In this document: positions 1 to 6,749 of the stretch, one piece after another
How the letters are laid out: every line of letters begins with the position of its first letter
Numbering within the stretch: the first letter of the stretch is position 1
Assembly (NCBI GenBank): GCA_018376535.1
Contig: JAHABC010000024.1
Coordinates: forward strand, 1-16,809
Direction of reading: 5' to 3'
Length of the DNA stretch: 16,809 nt
Origin: Ruminococcus sp.
Lineage (GTDB): Bacteria > Bacillota > Clostridia > Oscillospirales > Ruminococcaceae
The notes under the pieces: generated by a model
Told to the model about the DNA's origin: nothing
The model's database searches: none
The model's input: only the letters and a program-made list of their open reading frames with translations
Made by a program: the position numbers and the translations under genes

Positions 1-341
1 TGGAGATACCGTCTTAAAAGATGGCTATACCTTTATAGATGGCGTACTAACTATATCTGGTGAAAAGGTTACTGGAAATATCACTATCGAGGCTACTGGT
101 AAACTAAAGGAATACTCTGTCACTTCCGATTTAACTAACATTAAATCCAATGGAACTGATAAAGTATCTCATGGTAAAGAGTACAAAGCCACTCTAACTG
201 CTGACGATGGTTATAATCTACCTAGTGATATAACTATCAAGGTTGGAGATACCGTCTTAAAAGATGGCTATACCTTTGTAGATGGTGTACTAACTATATC
301 TAGTGAAAAGGTTACTGGAAATATCACTATTAATGCTATAG
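1..341 (+). repeat. Tandem coding repeat, 243-bp period
   Basis: Bases 1-87 match bases 244-330 with only three mismatches, after which similarity fades towards the dockerin. The period is 243 bp (81 codons), so the repeat stays in frame. More copies probably lie to the left of the window. The near-identity at DNA level suggests recent duplication or gene conversion. Confidence 0.9.
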
Positions 342-499
342 GCAATAAAAAACATACTTCCATTGACCTACTAAGATTGAAAAAGCATATCCTAGGAATA
401 TCCACAATAGAGGATATCACCTCACTAGATTTAAACGATGATGGCACATTAAATATCCTAGATGTAATAGCTTTTAAGAATAAACTTCTAAACGAATAG
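1..499 (+). CDS. Secreted repeat protein with C-terminal type I dockerin (3' end only)
   Basis: The reading frame is open from base 2 to the TAG at 497-499, giving 165 residues with no start in the window, so this is the C-terminal part of a larger protein. Residues 1-113 hold one partial and one complete copy of an 81-residue beta-rich repeat (motif VGDTVLKDGYTF in each), of the kind found in clostridial surface and secreted proteins. Residues 120-165 read as a type I dockerin: the second half has a complete calcium loop (D143, N145, D147, G148, D154), and the first half keeps the helix IDLLRLKKHILG but lacks the usual D-x-N-x-D-G loop before it. Dockerins attach secreted enzymes or adhesins to cohesin scaffolds on the cell surface. 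The catalytic or binding function lies upstream and cannot be judged. A strong terminator follows 17 bases after the stop. Confidence 0.85.
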   Translation, partial: GDTVLKDGYTFIDGVLTISGEKVTGNITIEATGKLKEYSVTSDLTNIKSNGTDKVSHGKEYKATLTADDGYNLPSDITIKVGDTVLKDGYTFVDGVLTISSEKVTGNITINAIGNKKHTSIDLLRLKKHILGISTIEDITSLDLNDDGTLNILDVIAFKNKLLNE

Positions 500-515
500 T
501 TTAAACAAACATACT

Positions 516-550
516 AAAATTCCACCTATAGTTATATAGGTGGAATTTTT
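516..550 (+). terminator. Rho-independent terminator after the dockerin gene
   Basis: A perfect 15-bp stem (516-530 with 535-549), loop GTTA, with U-rich sequence at its 3' side. Because the arms begin and end with A and T runs it could also work on the minus strand. Confidence 0.9.
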
Positions 551-615
551 ATCCGTTTATATTTTTAGACTACTATAACTATAGCATAAAAAATTAGAAA
601 TATAGGCAAACAAAC

Positions 616-643
616 AATCCATAGATAGAAATATCTATGGATT
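616..643 (-). terminator. Probable terminator of the glnA-like/ANTAR operon
   Basis: A perfect 12-bp stem (616-627 with 632-643) with loop GAAA. Read on the minus strand it is followed by a T-rich but interrupted tract (TGTTTGTTTG). It lies about 60 bases beyond the ANTAR gene stop. The weak U tract is the main reservation. Confidence 0.6.
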
Positions 644-705
644 TAATATAACATTATATTTAATTAATAAGCAAACCTAAAGAGCATCAGATATTTATAG
701 ATAGT

Positions 706-1284
706 TTACTGTTCATATCTAAGCAATATACTTTGAGCGACTTCTTTTCTAGTCTTTCTAGTATCCATTGCTTGTTTTTCTATGTATCTATGTGCTTGAG
801 GTTCTGTCAATTTAAGATATTGCATAAGCACACATTTAGCACGATTAATAAGTTTAATTTCATCTATTTTAACTTGTAGTTTAGCGTTTTCTTTTTGATA
901 TCCCATAACCCTAGAACGCACTGCCGTTACAATCTTCATAGATTGAAAGAACAATGCTTTATTTACAGGTTTAGGGACTACACAAACGCCGTAATCTATA
1001 ACTTTTTCAGAAATTTCATCTGCAATGGCTGACTTACAAACTAGTATTATACCAGAACTTGTATGTTCTGATAGGTATATAGAAAGCTCATGACCGAACT
1101 CATCAGAAAGGGGGGTATTAATTACAATAATATCATAGTCCGTATTAGAAACGAGCCTACGAGATTCAGCACCACTTGAAATGGTAGAAACGTCATTTAT
1201 TCCTGTAGAAGAAGTTATCATTCGTACAAGAATATCCAAGCCTTGTGAAGAACCCGAGATAATAAGTGCTTTTTCCATATACAT
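706..1284 (-). CDS. ANTAR-domain antitermination regulator with degenerate receiver domain (NitR-like)
   Basis: A 192-residue protein. Residues 4-120 have the layout of a response-regulator receiver domain; residues 133-188 are an ANTAR RNA-binding domain (R148, A149, K150, then LMQYLKLTEPQAHRYI). ANTAR proteins bind short hairpins with hexanucleotide loops in leader RNA and prevent transcription termination. The receiver lacks the acidic pair after strand 1 (IISGSS) and has Asn56 where the phosphorylated Asp is expected (VINTP); the later Lys105 (VPKP) remains. Phosphorylation control is therefore unlikely. It lies 51 bases downstream of the glutamine-synthetase-like gene on the same strand, so the two are probably cotranscribed. 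Clostridial glnA genes are known to be accompanied by such regulators (NitR). The first Met is preferred because AAGGAGTG (1295-1302) lies 10-12 bases upstream; Met3 would be too far. Likely targets are the two hexaloop hairpins in the amt leader at 2991-3163. Confidence 0.88.
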   Translation of the reverse strand: MYMEKALIISGSSQGLDILVRMITSSTGINDVSTISSGAESRRLVSNTDYDIIVINTPLSDEFGHELSIYLSEHTSSGIILVCKSAIADEISEKVIDYGVCVVPKPVNKALFFQSMKIVTAVRSRVMGYQKENAKLQVKIDEIKLINRAKCVLMQYLKLTEPQAHRYIEKQAMDTRKTRKEVAQSILLRYEQ

Positions 1285-1335
1285 ATAACCAAATCACTCC
1301 TTGCGTAATAGAATATAGATAACATAAGTAGTAAA

Positions 1336-2607
1336 CTAACCGTAGTACTTCATGTACATTTGATGTTCAAACTTTAGCTTATCTGGAGCAGAGTTATATA
1401 GGTCTACAATTTCATCTAAGCTAAACTTTAAAGATTTCCAAGTATCCTCACCGATTACATCTTTAACGAATTGACTTTTATTAGTAAGTTCAAGAGCTTC
1501 TTCAAAGGAAGATGGTAAATCGTTAAAAGTTTTGCAGTTTACACTATGTAAAGATTTCTTACATTCAATACCTTCCATACCTGCATGGAGCAATAGATTT
1601 AAAGCCATATATATGTTACACATAGCATCTGGCGAACATAGAGCAATACGGCGTAAATCCAAATCTGGTTGAACTCTAATAAGGTCTGGAATACTGTTAT
1701 CAAGTTTAATTTGATTAAGTCTGTTATAGGAGTTAGTATTCATATTTAGTAAGCTAGTCATTTCAGGAAGTCTATCCAAGATACCAGCCATAAATTGATT
1801 ACCTTTTTCATGGATATCATCGGAACTATTAAAAGAGAACAAACTTTCTTGATTTTTAGACATATCCATATTAATTAATAAAGAACTACCCATAGTATCG
1901 GCTATAGGTTTAGGCAAAAATGAACAGAACAAGCCACTTTGATAAGCAATAGCATTTACAGCCACTTTAAACTGTAGGAAGTTATCCGCAGTAGAAACGG
2001 GGTCACCATGTTTAAAATCTATTTCATTTTGACCATATCCGTACTTATGGCGTGAACTTCTAGGAGATAGTCCCATTTCCTCTAGAGTTATGCAAATTTC
2101 ACGGCGAATATTTTCGCAGTTATCCAATGGAGAGGTATCCAAATAACTTGCCTTATCGTGAGGGATATCTGTAGGATTTCCGTTATCATCACGATTAAAT
2201 AGATAGAACTCACATTCTGTACCCACTTCGCAAAAATATCCATTAGATATGCAATCATCTACATAAGTTTTCAACTTATGGCGTTGGTCATATTTAGAGA
2301 TAGAACCATCATTTTCACGAATATCGCATAGTAGACGCACAACACTACCAGTTTTAGGACGCCATGGCATTAAAGATAATGTATTTTCTATAGGGAACAA
2401 TCTTAATTCATGACCCATAATATAATTTTTACCAAAGTAAGCAGATATATCAAAAGGAACGCCATGTTTAAAAGCCTTTTTCAACTCATTAGGTAGTAGA
2501 GCGATATTTTTCATACGACCAAAGACATCGCAAAAAGCCAACCTAATAAACTTAACATCATTTTGTTCAACGAACGATATTATATCAGCTGAGGAATATT
2601 TCATCAT
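1336..2607 (-). CDS. Glutamine-synthetase-like protein, probably catalytically inactive
   Basis: A 423-residue homologue of GSI-alpha glutamine synthetase, close to the length of Bacillus GlnA (about 444). The N-terminal beta-grasp domain (about 1-100) and catalytic domain (about 105-423) are both recognisable. Start: AAAGGAGAG at 2615-2623 lies 7 bases before the ATG at 2607; an earlier in-frame ATG at 2649 has no such site. Compared with family motifs, Glu131, Glu133 (GTECEF), Glu195 (GQNE), His187 and Arg296 (NSYNRL) are kept. However, the Glu in HHEVAPGQ is Lys188, the metal-binding His of GSGMH is Leu244, and the Glu and Arg of RVEVRS are Ala322 and Cys324. The flap with the catalytic Glu (PGYEAP) is missing in a segment about 8 residues shorter. 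A working gamma-glutamyl ligase is unlikely. I infer a sensor or regulatory role, given the ANTAR gene 51 bases downstream and the divergent amt gene. A cellular housekeeping synthetase would have to be encoded elsewhere. Confidence 0.85.
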   Translation of the reverse strand: MMKYSSADIISFVEQNDVKFIRLAFCDVFGRMKNIALLPNELKKAFKHGVPFDISAYFGKNYIMGHELRLFPIENTLSLMPWRPKTGSVVRLLCDIRENDGSISKYDQRHKLKTYVDDCISNGYFCEVGTECEFYLFNRDDNGNPTDIPHDKASYLDTSPLDNCENIRREICITLEEMGLSPRSSRHKYGYGQNEIDFKHGDPVSTADNFLQFKVAVNAIAYQSGLFCSFLPKPIADTMGSSLLINMDMSKNQESLFSFNSSDDIHEKGNQFMAGILDRLPEMTSLLNMNTNSYNRLNQIKLDNSIPDLIRVQPDLDLRRIALCSPDAMCNIYMALNLLLHAGMEGIECKKSLHSVNCKTFNDLPSSFEEALELTNKSQFVKDVIGEDTWKSLKFSLDEIVDLYNSAPDKLKFEHQMYMKYYG

Positions 2608-2670
2608 AAAAAAACTCTCCTTTACATATACATAAGAGTAAGCAAACATAATAAAACACTTATACTTATA

Positions 2671-2699
2671 ATTATAACATAATAATTTTAATGTGTAAA
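2671..2699 (-). promoter_or_regulatory. Sigma-A promoter of the glnA-like/ANTAR operon
   Basis: On the minus strand, TTTACA (2694-2699), 17 bases, then a perfect TATAAT (2671-2676). The predicted start is near 2664, leaving about a 57-base 5' leader with no evident terminator before the ribosome binding site. Confidence 0.75.
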
Positions 2700-2951
2700 G
2701 ATTTATTTAACAACTCAATTGAACTTAAAAAATCGAAGTTGTGTTAATCTAATGGCACAATATTAAGAACTTAAATTTTTAAGATTTAATTTAAAAAAAT
2801 AAAAAAATAGTATGTAAACATTTAATTTTATTAAGTTATAGGCGAGAAAAATATATCATATGTATATTTTTAAGATTGTTTTAATTGGTTTTTTTGGTTA
2901 AATTCACACAAAACTGAACCTACACTTAAAAAAAATAATTTTTTTAACCTC

Positions 2952-2980
2952 TTGACAAATTAAAAATAAAATGATATACT
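2952..2980 (+). promoter_or_regulatory. Sigma-A promoter of the amt-PII gene
   Basis: A perfect TTGACA (2952-2957), 17-base spacer, and TATACT (2975-2980). The predicted transcription start is near 2987, some 240 bases before the amt ATG, so the transcript begins almost directly with the first hexaloop hairpin. The stretch 2700-2950 between the two divergent promoters is very AT-rich; I see no gene in it. Confidence 0.85.
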
Positions 2981-2990
2981 AATATCAATG

Positions 2991-3006
2991 ATAGCAAAGG
3001 TGCTAT
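2991..3006 (+). promoter_or_regulatory. ANTAR-type hexaloop hairpin 1 (antiterminator)
   Basis: Stem ATAGC/GCTAT (2991-2995 with 3002-3006) closing the six-base loop AAAGGT. The loop has A at position 1 and G at position 4, the two conserved positions of ANTAR RNA ligands. The loop and right arm are also the left arm of terminator 1, so the two folds exclude each other. Confidence 0.7.
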
Positions 3007-3059
3007 AAGTTAAGATTATTCAAGTAGTCGTTTAAACTTATAGCATCTTTTTGTTTTTA
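2996..3059 (+). terminator. Leader terminator 1 upstream of amt
   Basis: A 16-bp stem (2996-3011 with 3035-3050, one G-U pair), 23-base loop, followed by CTTTTTGTTTTT. It lies inside the amt leader, only about 10 bases after the predicted transcription start, and more than 160 bases before the start codon. It therefore serves as an attenuator rather than ending a gene. Confidence 0.85.
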
Positions 3060-3060
3060 T

Positions 3061-3124
3061 ACAATCTAAAGTTAAGTAAATCTTAATAGTTGGTACCATT
3101 TTAAGATTTACTCACTTAGATTGT
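3061..3124 (+). promoter_or_regulatory. Long leader hairpin between the two terminators
   Basis: Outer stem of 9 bp (3061-3069 with 3116-3124), an internal loop, then an inner stem of 11 bp (3075-3085 with 3102-3112) and a 16-base apical loop. There is no U tract behind it, so it is not a terminator. It may be a structural spacer or a second protein or ligand site. Confidence 0.6.
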
Positions 3125-3149
3125 TACTAGAAAATATAACACTATACAT

Positions 3150-3163
3150 TAGCAATGACGCTA
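3150..3163 (+). promoter_or_regulatory. ANTAR-type hexaloop hairpin 2 (antiterminator)
   Basis: Stem TAGC/GCTA (3150-3153 with 3160-3163) closing the loop AATGAC, again with A1 and G4. As in the first module, the loop and right arm form the left arm of the following terminator. Confidence 0.65.
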
Positions 3164-3206
3164 TAAATTTCGTACTACTTGTGCGAATATTATAGGGTCA
3201 TTTTTT
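3154..3206 (+). terminator. Leader terminator 2 directly upstream of the amt ribosome binding site
   Basis: Outer stem 3154-3166 with 3190-3202 (13 positions, one G-G mismatch), inner stem 3169-3175 with 3181-3187 and loop TACTT, then six T. The amt ribosome binding site follows only four bases later, so this hairpin controls read-through into amt. Confidence 0.8.
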
Positions 3207-3225
3207 ATTAAAGGAGGAATTATTT

Positions 3226-4974
3226 ATGGAATATTCAGCAGTAAACACCATATGGGTACTTGTAGGTGCTGCTTTAGTATTCTTTATGCAAGCAGGATTT
3301 GCAATGGTTGAAACGGGCTTTACTAGAGCTAAAAACGCAGGTAACATTATAATGAAAAATTTAATGGATTTCTCATTAGGTACACCAATATTTTGGTTAT
3401 TAGGATTTGGTATAATGTTCGGAAGTGGTTCATTTATTGGTGCATATAATGGTATTGCATCACCTGAAAACTATCCTAGCGTTGCTCCAGATGGAGTTCC
3501 ATTTTGGGCATATATGATATTCCAAACAGTATTTTGTGCTACAGCAGCCACAATAGTATCTGGTTCCATGGCAGAAAGAACACAATTCAAATCTTACCTA
3601 GTATATAGTGCAGTTATAAGTGCTATAGTATATCCAATTGAAGCCCACTGGATTTGGGGTGGTGGTTGGCTATCCGAATTAGGTTTCCACGATTTTGCAG
3701 GTTCAACAGCCGTTCACATGACAGGTGGTGTAGCAGCACTTATAGGTGCAAAAATACTAGGCCCTCGTATTGGTAAGTATGATAAGAATGGAAATCCTAA
3801 AGCCATTCCAGGACACTCATTAACATTAGGTGCATTAGGTTGCTTTATTTTGTGGTTCTGTTGGTTTGGATTTAATGGTTGTTCTACAGTATCCATGGAA
3901 GGTGATGCTATAGTATCTGCTGGTAAGATTTTTGTAACTACAAACATTGCAGCTGCAGTAGCTACAGTAACTACTATGATTTTCACTTGGATTAAGTATG
4001 GCAAACCAGATGTTTCTATGACATTAAACGGCTCATTAGCTGGTCTAGTTGCAATAACTGCTGGTTGTGATACAGTTTCTCCAGTAAGTGCAGCTATTAT
4101 AGGCATTGTTGCAGGTATTGCAGTAGTTGTAGGTATTGAATTTGTAGACCAAAAACTAAAGATAGATGACCCAGTTGGTGCAGTTGGTGTCCATTGTGTA
4201 AATGGTGCATTAGGAACTATCTTAACTGGTGTATTCTCTGATGGTTCTGGTAGTGAAGCTGGTTTAATCTATGGTGGAACTAAGTTCTTTGGAATTCAAT
4301 GTTTAGGTGTTGTAACAGTAATTGCTTGGACAGCTATAACTATGGTTATTACATTTACAGTTATCAAAAAGTTACCTTTCTTAGGTTTAAGAGCAAGTGT
4401 AGAAGAAGAAGTTCTTGGCTTAGATGCTACAGAACATAACCTAGCAAGTTCATATGCAGACTTTATTCCTGCACCTGTAGATAGCCATATGGCTAAGGCA
4501 GAGGCTAAGGCTGGTGTAGTTGACCCTAATGCTCCTATTCCAAAGACTGCTCCAGTTAGCGTAGATAAGGCTGTTCCTATTAGCAATCAAGCTAACAAGA
4601 ACGCTAAACTTACAAAAATCTCCATTATATGCCGTCAAAACAAGCTACAAGAGTTACAAGATGCTCTTAACACATTAGGTGTTACTGGTATAACAGTATC
4701 TAACGTAATGGGTTATGGCTTACAAAAAGGTCACGAAGAATACTATCGTGGTGTTAAGCGTGATGTAGTTACTCTACTACCTAGAATTCAATTAGATACT
4801 GTAGTATCTAAAGTTCCTGCCGAAGATGTTATCGAAGTGGCTCGTAAGGTACTATACACTGGCAACATTGGTGATGGTAAAATCTTTGTCTATAACGTTG
4901 AGGACGTTGTTAAAGTTCGTACTGGCGAACGTGGTTACGATGCCCTTCAAGCTAACGATATCGGTGAAGCTTAA
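3226..4974 (+). CDS. amt: Ammonium transporter fused to a C-terminal PII (GlnK) domain
   Basis: A 582-residue fusion. Residues 1 to about 400 are an Amt/MEP/Rh channel: FFMQAGFAMVETGF in the first helix, Asp156, and the twin pore histidines His164 (STAVHMTGG) and His323 (GAVGVHCVNG) that conduct ammonium across the cytoplasmic membrane. About 60 residues of Ala/Pro/Lys-rich linker follow. Residues 461-574 are a PII signal protein with the T-loop (QKGHEEYYRG), the nucleotide-binding TGNIGDGKIF (545-554) and VRTGERG (564-570). PII binds ATP/ADP and 2-oxoglutarate and blocks Amt through its T-loop; here it is tethered to the channel. The T-loop has Arg512 where the uridylylated Tyr51 of E. coli GlnB sits, so that modification is absent. 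AAAGGAGGA (3210-3218) lies 7 bases before the ATG. Expression is predicted to depend on read-through of the two leader terminators. Confidence 0.96.
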   Translation: MEYSAVNTIWVLVGAALVFFMQAGFAMVETGFTRAKNAGNIIMKNLMDFSLGTPIFWLLGFGIMFGSGSFIGAYNGIASPENYPSVAPDGVPFWAYMIFQTVFCATAATIVSGSMAERTQFKSYLVYSAVISAIVYPIEAHWIWGGGWLSELGFHDFAGSTAVHMTGGVAALIGAKILGPRIGKYDKNGNPKAIPGHSLTLGALGCFILWFCWFGFNGCSTVSMEGDAIVSAGKIFVTTNIAAAVATVTTMIFTWIKYGKPDVSMTLNGSLAGLVAITAGCDTVSPVSAAIIGIVAGIAVVVGIEFVDQKLKIDDPVGAVGVHCVNGALGTILTGVFSDGSGSEAGLIYGGTKFFGIQCLGVVTVIAWTAITMVITFTVIKKLPFLGLRASVEEEVLGLDATEHNLASSYADFIPAPVDSHMAKAEAKAGVVDPNAPIPKTAPVSVDKAVPISNQANKNAKLTKISIICRQNKLQELQDALNTLGVTGITVSNVMGYGLQKGHEEYYRGVKRDVVTLLPRIQLDTVVSKVPAEDVIEVARKVLYTGNIGDGKIFVYNVEDVVKVRTGERGYDALQANDIGEA

Positions 4975-5028
4975 TAATTACTATAGATTATCTCCTAAAA
5001 TATTAATATATTAAAGCCACACGCAGAC

Positions 5029-5060
5029 CCCTCTAAGAGTTTTCACTTTTAGAGGGTTTT
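5029..5060 (+). terminator. Terminator after amt
   Basis: An 11-bp stem (5029-5039 with 5046-5056, one G-U pair), loop TTTTCA, then TTTT. It separates amt from the protease gene. Confidence 0.85.
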
Positions 5061-5228
5061 GCTATTAACAAACTAACAGAATAGTATCACATTATGGATA
5101 TATGTTTTTATATCATTTTTGAAAACTTATCACTTTACTTTCACATATAAGAAATATAATATAATCATAAAATAAATAATAACAATAAACCTTAATTAAG
5201 CGTGTTTATGATAGAAAGGATAATTTAT

Positions 5229-6584
5229 ATGATGAACGATTTTAATAATAATAATAATGAATTTCAAAATAATAAGATAAATGAAGTTAGCTACTATCCA
5301 ACTGATGATATGTCTAATGATGCATCAGCATCTAAGAAACCTAAGAACCATAAATCAGGTAAGAAGGTTTTAAAATTTGTAGGTTTATTATGTTGTATGG
5401 CAATAGTTTCGGTAGGTTCAATAGGAGCTTACAAGTACTATGATAATCATAATAATACATCATCGGTAGCAAATGCCAACGATAACGCTACTACTACTAC
5501 TACTACAAACAACACAACTGCATCTAATAGTAGTAATTTAAAGGCTGAAGCGACTAGTCTATTTGGACTAAAAGAAGATGGCAAGGATTTAACTCCAGCC
5601 GAAATATATAAGAAAGTTGAACCATCAGTAGTAGGAATATCTGCTACTTGCGAAAGCACTTCCAATACTAACGATATATATTCATACTTTTATGGATACG
5701 GTAACAATCAATCGCAGACTTACACATCTACTGGTACTGGCATAGTAATGACTAAAGATGGTTACATTATAACTAACGCTCATGTAGTAGAAAATGCTAC
5801 TGAAGTTACTGTTATTCTTAATACTGAGGACGAGTACAAGGCTACAGTAATCGGCAAAGATACATCAGCTGATATAGCCGTACTAAAAATTCAAGCTACA
5901 GATTTAACTCCTGCTGAATTTGGTGATAGTGATACTCTTGCAGTTGGTGACTATGCATATGCTATAGGTAACCCTCTAGGATTTGAACTATCCAACACAT
6001 TTACCCCTGGAATAATATCTGGTTTGGATAGAACCATAACTATAAATGATAACACTATGAACTTAATACAAACTAGTGCAGCAATCAACTCAGGAAACTC
6101 AGGAGGCCCACTAGTAAATAGTAAAGGACAAGTAGTAGGAATAGTATCTTCTAAGATGTCATCAAGTTACTCATCAAGTGAGGCATCTATTGAGGGCTTA
6201 GGTTTTGCAATACCAATAACTCAAGCCAAGAGCATAATAGACGACCTAGTAACTTACGGATATGTAACTGGTAGACCTCAATTAGGTATAACTGCCGAAG
6301 ATATTACAGATACTATGTCAAGATATTATAACGTTCCAGTAGGTGTATATATCAGATTTATGGATAGCGAAGGTGCAGCAGCTGAGGCTGGTCTACAAGT
6401 AGGCGATATAATCACTGGTATTAATGGCGATACTATTACTACTGCATCGGAACTATCTAGCAAGATTAAAGAGTACAATGCAGGTGACGTTATAGAAGTA
6501 ACTTATTACAGAAATAATCAAGAGGCTACTGCAAAAGTAACTCTACATGAGCAAGTAAATAAAGATGCTACTTCAAACTCATAA
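5229..6584 (+). CDS. htrA: Membrane-anchored HtrA/DegP-type serine protease with one PDZ domain
   Basis: A 451-residue protein. The ATG at 5229 is chosen because AAAGGAT (5215-5221) lies 7 bases upstream; an in-frame ATG at 5202 has no good site. Residues 1-46 are a hydrophilic Asn-rich cytoplasmic tail, 47-69 one transmembrane helix, and about 75-105 a Thr/Asn-rich linker (encoded partly by an ACT run). The trypsin-like domain (about 120-340) has the complete triad: His185 (TNAHVV), Asp215 (SADIAVL) and Ser291 (NSGNSGGP). A PDZ domain fills about 350-440. The protease would act outside the membrane on misfolded secreted or cell-wall proteins, as Bacillus HtrA homologues do. It stands alone between two terminators; only a weak TATAAT (5155-5160) with a poor -35 was seen upstream. 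Confidence 0.95.
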   Translation: MMNDFNNNNNEFQNNKINEVSYYPTDDMSNDASASKKPKNHKSGKKVLKFVGLLCCMAIVSVGSIGAYKYYDNHNNTSSVANANDNATTTTTTNNTTASNSSNLKAEATSLFGLKEDGKDLTPAEIYKKVEPSVVGISATCESTSNTNDIYSYFYGYGNNQSQTYTSTGTGIVMTKDGYIITNAHVVENATEVTVILNTEDEYKATVIGKDTSADIAVLKIQATDLTPAEFGDSDTLAVGDYAYAIGNPLGFELSNTFTPGIISGLDRTITINDNTMNLIQTSAAINSGNSGGPLVNSKGQVVGIVSSKMSSSYSSSEASIEGLGFAIPITQAKSIIDDLVTYGYVTGRPQLGITAEDITDTMSRYYNVPVGVYIRFMDSEGAAAEAGLQVGDIITGINGDTITTASELSSKIKEYNAGDVIEVTYYRNNQEATAKVTLHEQVNKDATSNS

Positions 6585-6634
6585 TATAAATATGCAAACA
6601 TGATTTTTTTCAAACCCCCTCTTTTAATATATCC

Positions 6635-6668
6635 ATGCAAAAGCCACCTACATGGGTGGTTTTTGTAT
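6635..6668 (+). terminator. Terminator after htrA
   Basis: Stem 6639-6648 with 6655-6664 (GCCACC/GGTGG core with flanking A and T runs, extendable outward by a few pairs), loop TACATG, T-rich 3' side. Confidence 0.85.
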
Positions 6669-6740
6669 TATATTATAGAAGATACACATTATATAAAAGT
6701 AAAAAATTCACAAAAAATTAATATATTAAGACCTATATAG

Positions 6741-6749
6741 TGGTATAAT
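6741..6749 (+). promoter_or_regulatory. Probable extended -10 promoter of the ilv operon
   Basis: TGG followed by a perfect TATAAT (6744-6749), with no convincing -35. It lies 61 bases before the ilvB start. The leader this leaves is short, and I see no T-box or leader peptide in it. Confidence 0.5.

Noticed and set aside
1..341. Direct repeat considered as CRISPR or a mobile repeat
   Set aside because: The 243-bp period keeps the reading frame and encodes a protein domain repeat; there are no spacers.
2608..2649. An earlier in-frame ATG adding 14 residues to the glutamine-synthetase-like protein
   Set aside because: The extension contains the ribosome binding site of the ATG at 2607 and does not resemble any GlnA N-terminus.
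3014..3029. A 5-bp hairpin with six-base loop TTCAAG inside terminator 1, considered as the second ANTAR hexaloop
   Set aside because: Loop positions 1 and 4 are T and A instead of the required A and G, and the stem includes a G-U pair.
3714..4638. Minus-strand frames within amt
   Set aside because: They are complementary shadows of a well-supported coding region, without start signals.
5202..5228. An earlier ATG for htrA
   Set aside because: No ribosome binding site precedes it, while AAAGGAT within this stretch serves the ATG at 5229.
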